14,954 nt of DNA from an uncultured Bacteroidales bacterium (GTDB lineage Bacteria; Bacteroidota; Bacteroidia; Bacteroidales; Paludibacteraceae): the NCBI GenBank assembly GCA_937901225.1, contig CALCGX010000096.1, forward strand, positions 1 through 14,954, given 5' to 3'. This document shows positions 1-6,548 of the stretch, piece after piece (position 1 is the first letter of the stretch; each line of letters starts with the position of its first letter). A model generated the notes under the pieces. That model had not been told where the DNA came from. It searched no databases and saw only the letters and a list, made by a program, of their open reading frames with translations. The translations under genes were made by a program, and so were the position numbers.

Positions 1-328
1 GGGATGTCTGCACGTCATCGGCTGGGGTAGCAGACATATTTAAAAGGCGTTTATTAGCGCTCTGTTCTGACGTATTGAAATGTCGCAACCTTCAATCCTG
101 ATAAGAACTTAGCAACGATAGATGTCCTACGGGATATAGATTGTCCCTTATGTGCCTATTAGGTACGTCTTTTGCGTATATACATTATGCGCACACGCGT
201 GCCTTGTAAAAAATAGCACAGAGAGTATTTATATTCGGCGTGGGCTTCGCGTTGTCGTTTTATCAGGATAGGCAATGCGACAGCCTCAATACGTGGAACG
301 ACAATAGTCGGAATCCACGCTTTTTTTT
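1..328 (+). ncRNA. candidate structured RNA, left flank (non-coding)
   Basis: No convincing coding frame covers this stretch. It is dense in inverted repeats that read well as an RNA on the plus strand: an 8-bp perfect pair at 4-11/30-37 (ATGTCTGC/GCAGACAT), 6 bp at 74-79/91-96, 4 bp at 131-134/144-147, 6 bp including one G-U at 152-157/161-166, 8 bp with one G-U at 173-180/186-193, and a nested pair at 238-320 followed by eight Ts. The series ending in a T run is what a structured transcript with an intrinsic terminator would look like, but I recognise no known RNA family and see no TTTG-N20-TAnnTTTG promoter ahead of it. It could equally be a decayed element. A minus-strand start at 35-37 (ATG, reading off the left edge) is also possible but unsupported. 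Confidence 0.3.
238..328 (+). terminator. nested hairpin with T8 tail, possible intrinsic terminator
   Basis: An outer 6-bp pair GCGTGG (238-243) / CCACGC (315-320) encloses an inner 8-bp pair TTGTCGTT (252-259) / AACGACAA (297-304), and the outer arm is followed directly by eight Ts (321-328). The loop is long for a simple terminator, so it may be the 3' domain of a larger structured RNA. If real, it would insulate the peptide cluster from upstream transcription. Confidence 0.4.
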
Positions 329-369
329 GTGTGTGAATTAAAAATATGTAAGATATTATACTGAATAAC

Positions 370-482
370 ATGAGTTCGATATTGTTGGATTATTTACAAA
401 GAAAAGTACAGAAGATTATATATCGTCAGAAAAGAATACACCAATATTAGAGCGGATAGAAACCGACAAGAAAGATGTATAA
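370..482 (+). pseudogene. possible frame-damaged mini-ORF
   Basis: From 372 to 482 one frame reads 36 codons with a protein-like, charged composition (it begins EFDIVGLFTKKS and ends ERIETDKKDV, then TAA), but it has no ATG because an in-frame TAA lies at 366-368. An ATG at 370 is in a different frame and gives only 26 residues. Loss of a single base just after this ATG would explain the picture: restoring one base would give an ORF of about 37 codons starting with M. It sits 27 bases before the first cluster gene. It could be a decayed small gene or chance; I do not recognise it. Confidence 0.2.
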
Positions 483-490
483 TTTGATTA

Positions 491-502
491 ATGTTATAAC
501 AT
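491..502. promoter_or_regulatory. 12-bp perfect palindrome before first cluster gene
   Basis: ATGTTATAACAT is a perfect palindrome ending seven bases before the start codon at 510. The position would suit an operator, but palindromes of this length arise by chance in AT-rich DNA. I see no Bacteroidota promoter consensus in 330-509; the closest string, TATAATTTG at 478-486, has the wrong internal spacing and no upstream TTG. Confidence 0.15.
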
Positions 503-509
503 ATAACTG

Positions 510-1376
510 ATGACTGTAGACAATAAAATAGTTACTGTAGTAGATTGGATTTTAACAGAAAAATGCAATCTCAATTGTTATTATTGTCTTCAAAATGCTG
601 ATACACGTAATGCAGAATGTAAACCTATTAGTACAGAGTTCTTAAAACAAGTCCACCAACCTACTTTGTTTCATTTAACAGGTGGAGAACCGTTTTTAAT
701 TCCTAACTTAACAGATATTGTTAATAACATTCAGGATAGTGGACATTATGTAAGTATGAATACAAATTTAACTCGCTCTGTACAAGAATTTACTAATCAT
801 GTAAAAACAGATAAATTTCTCTTTATGAATGCGAGTTATCATTATGTGTATAGAAAAATGCATATAACACCATTTGTTAGAAATTACATGAATATACGTA
901 ATATTGGTATATTTATCTATGCTAGTTTGGTTATGATACCCCATTTGATTGATGAACTAGGCAAAGTGGCGCAAATGCTCATTTCTCAAGGAGTTTTTGT
1001 GGTACCCAAATTAATGCGAGGACGAGAAAATGGAAAGGACTATCCACAAGATTACACATCGGAACATCTGCGAAAAATAAATGATATTTTAGAAATGTCT
1101 AAAGCAACACTTTCTCCCCAAGAAATTGCACAATTTGCTATTGCTTGTAAATATAATATTAGTATTGATGATTGGCAATTAGGTTCGCATAGTGTTGGAA
1201 CTCGTTGTTTTGACGGTAAGAATTATATCCGTATAACCGAAAAAGGAGATCTTGTATATTGTAATGGCTTGACATTAGGAAATATATACTCGAAAGAGCA
1301 AACATTCGTACATAGTACATCGAAATTAGATTGTCCTTATAAAACAAATAATAACTTATGCAAAATGAATTATTAA
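510..1376 (+). CDS. radical SAM protein with short C-terminal cysteine domain
   Basis: A 288-residue radical SAM enzyme. The S-adenosylmethionine [4Fe-4S] motif CNLNCYYC places C19, C23 and C26 as cluster ligands, and TGGEPF at 57-62 is the SAM-binding GGEP motif. The C-terminus has C233, a G-x4-C signature (G246 to C251), C275 and C284, which looks like a reduced SPASM or twitch domain able to hold at most one auxiliary cluster. It is shorter than the two SPASM proteins downstream and is not an obvious paralogue of either the long or the short pair, so the cluster has three radical SAM types. It is the first gene of the putative operon, one base ahead of the 93-aa gene. The likely role is modification of the 66-aa precursor peptide; the chemistry cannot be read from sequence. 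The ATG at 510 is the only sensible start, with the Fe-S motif about 18 residues in. Confidence 0.85.
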   Translation: MTVDNKIVTVVDWILTEKCNLNCYYCLQNADTRNAECKPISTEFLKQVHQPTLFHLTGGEPFLIPNLTDIVNNIQDSGHYVSMNTNLTRSVQEFTNHVKTDKFLFMNASYHYVYRKMHITPFVRNYMNIRNIGIFIYASLVMIPHLIDELGKVAQMLISQGVFVVPKLMRGRENGKDYPQDYTSEHLRKINDILEMSKATLSPQEIAQFAIACKYNISIDDWQLGSHSVGTRCFDGKNYIRITEKGDLVYCNGLTLGNIYSKEQTFVHSTSKLDCPYKTNNNLCKMNY

Positions 1377-1377
1377 T

Positions 1378-1659
1378 ATGAAAATGATAACTGTTCATTA
1401 TAATAACGAGATTAATTTGAATAAATATTTTCTTGCTCAAAACGTCGAATGGCAAATGAAAGATAATACTTTATTGTTTTACAACACACTATTCGATTCT
1501 GTACTATTTGCGAAACCTAAGTCAGAATATCTTGGTTTATCATTCGTTAAGGCATTGGAAAATGGATGTGCAGATATTCTGCAATTAATAGAAGAAACAT
1601 TCGACCAACCCGCTGATTCAGTATATTCTTTGTTTGTAAATAAAAAAATCATTGAGTAA
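1378..1659 (+). CDS. small protein, possible PqqD-like RiPP recognition element
   Basis: A 93-residue soluble protein that I do not recognise by sequence. The layout suggests two or three beta strands around residues 22-46 (VEWQMKDNTLLFYN then DSVLFA), followed by helices from about residue 54, ending in FVNKKIIE. That strand-hairpin then winged-helix order, with a terminal 'L-x-x-(K/R)-G/K-L-I-E'-like ending, is how PqqD-type RiPP recognition elements read, and a stand-alone one is expected in a cluster whose enzymes must grip a leader peptide. An alternative is an HxsD-like partner, since neighbouring genes recall the His-Xaa-Ser system. It lies one base after the preceding gene and its stop overlaps the next start (TAATG at 1657-1661), so translation is probably coupled. 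A second ATG two codons in (1384) is an alternative start. Function is inference. Confidence 0.7.
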   Translation: MKMITVHYNNEINLNKYFLAQNVEWQMKDNTLLFYNTLFDSVLFAKPKSEYLGLSFVKALENGCADILQLIEETFDQPADSVYSLFVNKKIIE

Positions 1660-3056
1660 TGAAAGAATATCAATACATTTCCCCATTTAGGATTTCGGAT
1701 GAAATAGGTGAATTTATAGGTGCCTACATCATAACTCAAGGAAAATATAGTTTTTTTTTGAATCCTGAAAATGGTTGTTCTATTATTTTAGAAAGTGTTT
1801 TAGCGGATCAGCTAGTCAATCATATTGTACCTGAAGAATTGGCATTTCGATTGATTCAGCGAGGACTGATATCCTACAAAAATGGTATGAAACCTATTGT
1901 GAACGAGTGTATTCAACCAACCTTCTTTATATTTGACTTGACCCAAGCATGCAACTTTAGATGCATCTATTGTTTTAGACATCTAGAAGATACTGTTAAA
2001 ACCATAACAGATGATAATCTAGATGCGATAACTGCTTATATCATAGACTATTGTAAGAAATACAATATTAAAGATTTCTGCATACAACCATGGGGTGGAG
2101 AACCCTTAATTGCTTTTGATAAAATAAAAAGAATGGATGATGCTTTTAAATCAGCAGATTTACATCCATTAATATCTATCGAGACCAATGCTAGTTTAAT
2201 CACGGAAGAATTGGCAGAGGAAGCGTCTAAAAGAAACATACGATTGGGTATTAGCATTGACGGACATTCAGAGGTTCAAAATATGCATCGTCCACTAATG
2301 AGTGGAGCTCCTTCATTTGACAAGATGAGACGAGGAGTCGAGATTTTGTCCAAATACGAAAACCTCAAAAATTATGGCGTGGTTTGTGTACTCACTAGTA
2401 AAAGTTTTTCATATTTATCAGAAATCATTGAGTTTTTTGGAACCGAGTTGAAGGTTAGGTGCTTTAAATTGAATTTAATTAAGGATAATCCCGTCATGAA
2501 AGATGCAAACCTATGCCTTAGTGAACAACAAATCATTGATGCACAAGAAATACTTGTAAAGAAATTGATAGAACTAAACAGTAGAGGATATGAGATTACA
2601 GAATTAAATGTGCAAGAAAAAATGATGAACTTATTGATACGAAGCAAGTCTAATATATGTACATCTCGCGGTTGTATGGGTGGAACAAAAATGATTGCTT
2701 TTGATCAAGACGGACGCATTTATCCATGCGATGTTACTGATTATAAGGAAGAATCTATCGGTGATGTACATATGGGAGGAGATTTGATAGACTTAGTAAA
2801 GACTGCTAAAACGCAAAAAAGAGACTTCTTTAACAAAAAGCATATAGAGAAATGTGATAATTGCCCATTCTGGTTCTTCTGCAAAGGTGGATGTACTACA
2901 GCTATAAAGTACAAGTTAGGAAAAGTAGAAGGAGTAGACAATCAAGAGTGTTTGGCTAATTTATCGTTATACCCTCAGTTGATTGATGTAATTTTAACAA
3001 ATCCAGAAGCTGTAACTGCATTAACTAGAAATCGTATTAAAGTGTTAGAAAGATGA
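1659..3056 (+). CDS. radical SAM/SPASM peptide maturase (HxsB-like N-terminus)
   Basis: A 465-residue radical SAM enzyme with three parts. Residues 1-85 form an N-terminal domain (PFRISDE, then YSFFLNPENG and AFRLIQRGLISY) that recalls the N-terminus of HxsB from the His-Xaa-Ser system and may bind the leader. Residues 90-320 are the radical SAM barrel: CNFRCIYC gives C98, C102 and C105, WGGEPL covers 145-150, and SIDG at 199-202 followed by RP at 211-212 is typical of SPASM-family enzymes. The C-terminus is a complete SPASM domain for two auxiliary Fe-S clusters: C339, G-x4-C ending at C357, C399-x2-C402-x5-C408-x3-C412, and C431, with an extra C334. It overlaps the next radical SAM gene by ATGA at 3053-3056. 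The likely task is cross-linking residues of the precursor at 4029; substrate assignment rests on position only. Confidence 0.88.
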   Translation: MKEYQYISPFRISDEIGEFIGAYIITQGKYSFFLNPENGCSIILESVLADQLVNHIVPEELAFRLIQRGLISYKNGMKPIVNECIQPTFFIFDLTQACNFRCIYCFRHLEDTVKTITDDNLDAITAYIIDYCKKYNIKDFCIQPWGGEPLIAFDKIKRMDDAFKSADLHPLISIETNASLITEELAEEASKRNIRLGISIDGHSEVQNMHRPLMSGAPSFDKMRRGVEILSKYENLKNYGVVCVLTSKSFSYLSEIIEFFGTELKVRCFKLNLIKDNPVMKDANLCLSEQQIIDAQEILVKKLIELNSRGYEITELNVQEKMMNLLIRSKSNICTSRGCMGGTKMIAFDQDGRIYPCDVTDYKEESIGDVHMGGDLIDLVKTAKTQKRDFFNKKHIEKCDNCPFWFFCKGGCTTAIKYKLGKVEGVDNQECLANLSLYPQLIDVILTNPEAVTALTRNRIKVLER

Positions 3057-3979
3057 AAACATTCTATTGTGCCATCGGATATATTTGCAATGAGCGTTGC
3101 CAATTTTGTCCATGTTCAGAAGGATCAAGCACCCTGCCATCATTAACCTACGATGAAATATGTTTGTCCATTAGACGAGCAATTGACGAAAGAGGAATTG
3201 AGAATATTTTATTATCGGGAGGGGAACCAACTATTCATCCTGATTTTTTTCGTATTCTAGAATATATTAAAACATGCAATGTGAGGGTCAGTCTGCTTAC
3301 TAACGCATTACGGCTCGCTAATGACGCTTTCGCAGAACAAATGTTTTCTATTATTAATGGTAACGAATTAGATGTGACCGTTGCATTCCATAGTCATATT
3401 CCTGAAAAACACGATTTTTTAACACAACATAAGGGTAGTTTCGAAAAGAGTATGAAAGGAGTGGAAAACATGTTGAAATATGGTGTTAAGTTGTCTATAA
3501 AAAATAATATTGTTAACTACAACTATAAAGATCTACCAGAATATGTAAAATGGGCAACTTCTGTATTTGAAGATAGTGTAACATTGCTGTTTTGTAATAT
3601 CGATATCAATGGTACTGCATCTGCTAACAAAGGAAATGTAGCGGTAGACTTTAGAGATTCTATGCCATATCTACAAAATGCATTAGATATTATTATAGCT
3701 CAGCGTAAATTAGGGCATAAGCGAAATGTGAAAGTATTGACGACCCCGCTTTGCCTTATGGATCCATATTATTGGGGATTTGTTGAGACATCTACACAGG
3801 AGAATGTTGCTGCATACCAAGTTCCCAACACTAATTTGCTATGGGATATTAGTAGTGATAGCGGACCTTTATTTATTGCTTGTACCCAATGCGCATTAAA
3901 GCAACATTGTCCTGGTACATGGCATAGTTTTAAAAAGAATTTTGATGAATCTATTCTAAAAAGCATTGTCTCTGAATAG
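3053..3979 (+). CDS. short radical SAM protein, HxsC-like, copy 1
   Basis: A 308-residue radical SAM protein. CNERCQFCPC supplies C12, C16 and C19 plus an extra C21, and SGGEPT at 55-60 is the SAM-binding motif. The C-terminus has TPLC, then DPYYW, then C277-x2-C280-x5-C286 in CPGTW: a minimal auxiliary-cluster signature rather than a full SPASM domain. From memory, this end (PLC, D-x-x-W, C-x2-C-x5-C-G) resembles HxsC, the partner of HxsB in His-Xaa-Ser systems. It is a clear paralogue of the protein encoded at 5604-6542; they share the MKT start, the CNExCxFCPC motif, FHSHIP, CNID and DPYYW at matching places. Its ATG overlaps the stop of the SPASM gene before it, implying the two are made together and may form a complex. 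It precedes the precursor gene by 49 bases. Confidence 0.87.
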   Translation: MKTFYCAIGYICNERCQFCPCSEGSSTLPSLTYDEICLSIRRAIDERGIENILLSGGEPTIHPDFFRILEYIKTCNVRVSLLTNALRLANDAFAEQMFSIINGNELDVTVAFHSHIPEKHDFLTQHKGSFEKSMKGVENMLKYGVKLSIKNNIVNYNYKDLPEYVKWATSVFEDSVTLLFCNIDINGTASANKGNVAVDFRDSMPYLQNALDIIIAQRKLGHKRNVKVLTTPLCLMDPYYWGFVETSTQENVAAYQVPNTNLLWDISSDSGPLFIACTQCALKQHCPGTWHSFKKNFDESILKSIVSE

Positions 3980-4028
3980 AGTGAAGAGAAATGCGATAAT
4001 TCGTTCAACTATTTAATTTATTTCTACT

Positions 4029-4229
4029 ATGAAGACTGTAAAAGTTTTTTCAGAAAAATTAGGTGCTGAAGTTAGTGTTCAATTGGAAGGCAATGCAGCT
4101 AGTATCACTGCAATGTATGAATCAGCTCAAGGCTCTAATGAGTGCACACTTGCTTCTAAGTTTGAAAACCGTGCCTGGGAATCTTGGATGAACAACGGTT
4201 GGAATAACTGGGGTGCTATCTGCAACTAA
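4029..4229 (+). CDS. RiPP precursor peptide with aromatic-x-Asn core
   Basis: A 66-residue peptide between two sets of radical SAM genes. Residues 1 to about 40 are an ordinary hydrophilic leader (MKTVKVFSEKLGAEV at the start); the last 22 or so are strikingly different, with four Trp, one Phe and many Asn. The tail contains F45-E-N47, W50-E-S52, W53-M-N55, W58-N-N60 and W61-G-A63, ending C65-N66. Aromatic-x-Asn/Ser triplets are the substrate pattern of triceptide maturases (Xye, Grr, Fxs types), which join the aromatic ring to the side chain of the third residue, so I infer three-residue cyclophanes here. Two Cys (C39, C65) might instead be thioether or disulfide sites. There is no double-Gly leader cleavage motif and no His-Xaa-Ser repeat. 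A strong hairpin follows the stop, as often seen after precursor genes that need high expression. I know no named family for it. Confidence 0.82.
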   Translation: MKTVKVFSEKLGAEVSVQLEGNAASITAMYESAQGSNECTLASKFENRAWESWMNNGWNNWGAICN

Positions 4230-4240
4230 TCTTTCATCAA

Positions 4241-4280
4241 TCTATTGGGAGGAAATTCCTCCCAATAGAATTTTATTTGT
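4241..4280 (+). terminator. hairpin after precursor gene, likely partial terminator/attenuator
   Basis: A perfect 14-bp inverted repeat (4241-4254 and 4256-4269, reading TCTATTGGGAGGAA and its complement), realistically about an 11-12 bp stem with a 5-nt or smaller loop, is followed by a T-rich tail (AATTTTATTTGT). It begins 12 bases after the precursor stop. It should cause partial termination or stabilise the upstream mRNA end, raising precursor over enzyme levels. It also argues that the next gene starts at 4288, after the hairpin. Confidence 0.7.
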
Positions 4281-4287
4281 AACAAAT

Positions 4288-5607
4288 ATGGACATTTGCA
4301 AACTTTCAAAGTTTAGTCATGTATATGAAAAAAATGGTAAAACTATGATTTACCATTCTTTGAATATGCTTGTGGAAGATATATCGGGAGTCCCATACTA
4401 CGAAGCTAATAGAACCTTAGAAATTGTTGAGCAAAGCAAAAAAGACTCACTTTTTATGAGTGGTTTTATTGTTGATAATGAAGATGCAGACAATTTACTT
4501 TTAGAAAGATACCGTAGTGAAATACAAGCACCTTATATTTCAACAGCTTATTTCTTTTTAACTAAGAATTGTAATTTGGCTTGTAAGTATTGTTTCGAGA
4601 AGCAATCTGAAGTTAAGAATTCTTTAGAAGGTGTCATGAGTTATGATACATTTATTGCTGGACTTGATTTTTTTCAAAGATTAATCCATACAGACCCTAA
4701 TAGATTTGAGCAAAGAAAGACCATTATATTTTATGGAGGCGAACCTTTCCACAATAAGAAATTATTATTCTCTGCTATTGATGAAATTCAAAAACGTAAA
4801 ATTCAAGGGCTACTTCCACCGCAGACAAAAATGTTGGTTGTTACCAATGGCACTCTAATGAATGATAATGATATCGAATTTTTGAAAAATAATGATATTA
4901 CTATTACATTTTCATTGGATGGTGATGAACACGCTTCAATAAATCGTGTATTTGTAGATGGGAAAACGCTTGCGTGGAAAAAAGCAACAGATACATTCAA
5001 GAAATGTGTAGCAGCTGGCATTGATCTTAATATTGCTTGTACGCTTTCACCTGAAACTATTTCACGACAAAAAGAAGTTCTTGATTATTTCATTAGTATT
5101 GGAGCAAAAAATATTGGTTTTAATATTATTTTGGATAATGACATTATACAATTGGATGAACATTATGATGATTCCGCAGCTGATTTTGTAACTAGTTCAT
5201 ACGCCATATTGTCAAAACATAATATTACAGAGAATAGAACAAGGAGACGCCTTGATGTGTTCAAACATAAACATCCTTGTTTGTTTGATTGCAATGCGTC
5301 TGGTGGTAGGCAGATTGCGATTGCTCCCAATGGAGATGTAGGAATATGCCATGAACATATTATGGATAAAAAACATTTTATCACCACTGTTTATGATACT
5401 GAGTTTGACCCAAAATCCTCACCAGAGTATCTTGTTTGGAATCATCGAAGCCCATTATATATGGAAGCTTGTATGGGTTGTATCGCACAAGGTGTTTGTG
5501 GAGGAGGCTGTGTTATAAACTCAGAAAGAAAATATAATTCGTTATTGATTCCTGACCCTCGATTTTGCAAACAAACTATATCGATATTAAAGAACATACT
5601 GCTATGA
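4288..5607 (+). CDS. radical SAM/SPASM peptide maturase, second copy
   Basis: A 439-residue radical SAM/SPASM enzyme. The frame is open back to an ATG at 4213, but that start would overlap the precursor gene and run through the hairpin; the ATG at 4288 gives a normal N-terminus (MDICKLSKFSHVYEKNGKT) of the kind many SPASM maturases carry. Residues 1-80 are this putative leader-binding region, with the radical SAM motif CNLACKYC (C95, C99, C102), YGGEP at 149-153 and SLDG at 209-212. The SPASM domain is complete: C335, G-x4-C ending at C354, C395-x2-C398-x5-C404-x3-C408, and C427, plus C331. It is only distantly similar to the SPASM enzyme at 1659-3056, so the two may act on different residues. 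Its stop overlaps the next start by ATGA at 5604-5607, repeating the arrangement of the first pair. Confidence 0.88.
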   Translation: MDICKLSKFSHVYEKNGKTMIYHSLNMLVEDISGVPYYEANRTLEIVEQSKKDSLFMSGFIVDNEDADNLLLERYRSEIQAPYISTAYFFLTKNCNLACKYCFEKQSEVKNSLEGVMSYDTFIAGLDFFQRLIHTDPNRFEQRKTIIFYGGEPFHNKKLLFSAIDEIQKRKIQGLLPPQTKMLVVTNGTLMNDNDIEFLKNNDITITFSLDGDEHASINRVFVDGKTLAWKKATDTFKKCVAAGIDLNIACTLSPETISRQKEVLDYFISIGAKNIGFNIILDNDIIQLDEHYDDSAADFVTSSYAILSKHNITENRTRRRLDVFKHKHPCLFDCNASGGRQIAIAPNGDVGICHEHIMDKKHFITTVYDTEFDPKSSPEYLVWNHRSPLYMEACMGCIAQGVCGGGCVINSERKYNSLLIPDPRFCKQTISILKNILL

Positions 5608-6542
5608 AAACTCTATTTGTTTCACCTTCTTATTTATGTAATGAAAGTTGTGTCTTTTGTCCCTGTCACAAAATAGCTAGACGATATACCTCTATACCTA
5701 TAGATTTGATTTTAGCGAGTATAGATGATGCGATACTTAGAAATAACATAGAGATGGTTCTGATCTCAGGTGGTGAACCAACATTATACAAGGATTTACC
5801 GAAAATTATTAACTATGTGCGACAATGCGGACTAAAAATAGGTGTTTTAAGTAACTCGTTGAAGTTCGCAGATGATAACTTTTCTAAGAGGTTTATTGAA
5901 ACAGTTGGTAATGATTTTGAATTAACAACAGCTTTCCACAGCCATATACCTGCTGAACATGATAGTATTACAAACATAAAATGCAGTTTTGAGAAGTCAT
6001 TACAAGGGATACTTAGTTTAATAACATTAGGAGTTAAGGTGACTATTAAACATGTGATAAACGGGTTGTCATATACGCACCTTCCTCAGTTTGTCGAATG
6101 GGTGTATGCAACTTTTCCTGATTCGGTTTCTTTCGTGATGTGTAACATTGATTTATGTGGGGAAGCATTGGAGAATAGCAATCTGACAGCAGTTTCATTT
6201 GATGATTCAAAGCAATATTTAGAAAAAGCGTTAGATACTGTGATTAGATATTCTGAAAATGGAAGGTATCGCAATGTGTCAGTCTTTAACACTCCATTAT
6301 GTACTATTGATCCCTATTATTGGAAATTTTTAAGAAAATACGAGAGCGAAGAAACAATGGATGCTCTCCTATTGCCATCTTCTGATCCTGCATCTCCACC
6401 TTTAGTTCGTTATGATCTTAAGGGTGATGGGGGAGCTAATTTTGTCCCATGCGCAAAATGTTCTGTTCAAAAAATCTGTCCTGGTACGTGGCGACAGACT
6501 GCGGAATATTTTGGAGATTCCATGTTTAATCCATATAATTAA
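5604..6542 (+). CDS. short radical SAM protein, HxsC-like, copy 2
   Basis: A 312-residue radical SAM protein and paralogue of the one at 3053-3979. The frame is open to an ATG at 5565, but the ATG at 5604 is preferred because it forms an ATGA overlap with the preceding stop and aligns with the MKT start of its paralogue. CNESCVFCPC gives C12, C16, C19 and C21, and SGGEPT lies at 55-60. The C-terminus has NTPLC, DPYYW and C283-x2-C286-x5-C292 in CPGTW. Compared with copy 1 it has an insertion rich in Ser, Pro and Asp before the last cysteine group (around PSSDPASPP). It presumably works with the SPASM enzyme encoded just before it. Having a second complete pair suggests two successive or two different modifications on one precursor. 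Confidence 0.87.
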   Translation: MKTLFVSPSYLCNESCVFCPCHKIARRYTSIPIDLILASIDDAILRNNIEMVLISGGEPTLYKDLPKIINYVRQCGLKIGVLSNSLKFADDNFSKRFIETVGNDFELTTAFHSHIPAEHDSITNIKCSFEKSLQGILSLITLGVKVTIKHVINGLSYTHLPQFVEWVYATFPDSVSFVMCNIDLCGEALENSNLTAVSFDDSKQYLEKALDTVIRYSENGRYRNVSVFNTPLCTIDPYYWKFLRKYESEETMDALLLPSSDPASPPLVRYDLKGDGGANFVPCAKCSVQKICPGTWRQTAEYFGDSMFNPYN

Positions 6543-6548
6543 CTGATT

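Noticed and set aside
159..371. 70-codon minus-strand frame in the left flank
   Set aside because: It starts inside an AT-rich stretch, crosses the hairpin/T8 structure, has odd composition and no promoter; best explained as chance.
4029..4229. Darobactin-like precursor
   Set aside because: A WNNW string is present, but not the W-x-W-x-K pattern of darobactin, and the enzyme set differs (five radical SAM genes, no DarA-like leader recognised).
4213..4287. Upstream start for the second SPASM gene
   Set aside because: Would overlap the precursor and encode residues through a terminator-like hairpin; the ATG at 4288 fits the family N-terminus.
5565..5603. Upstream start for the second short radical SAM gene
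   Set aside because: The ATG at 5604 gives the ATGA overlap and aligns with the MKT start of the paralogue at 3053.
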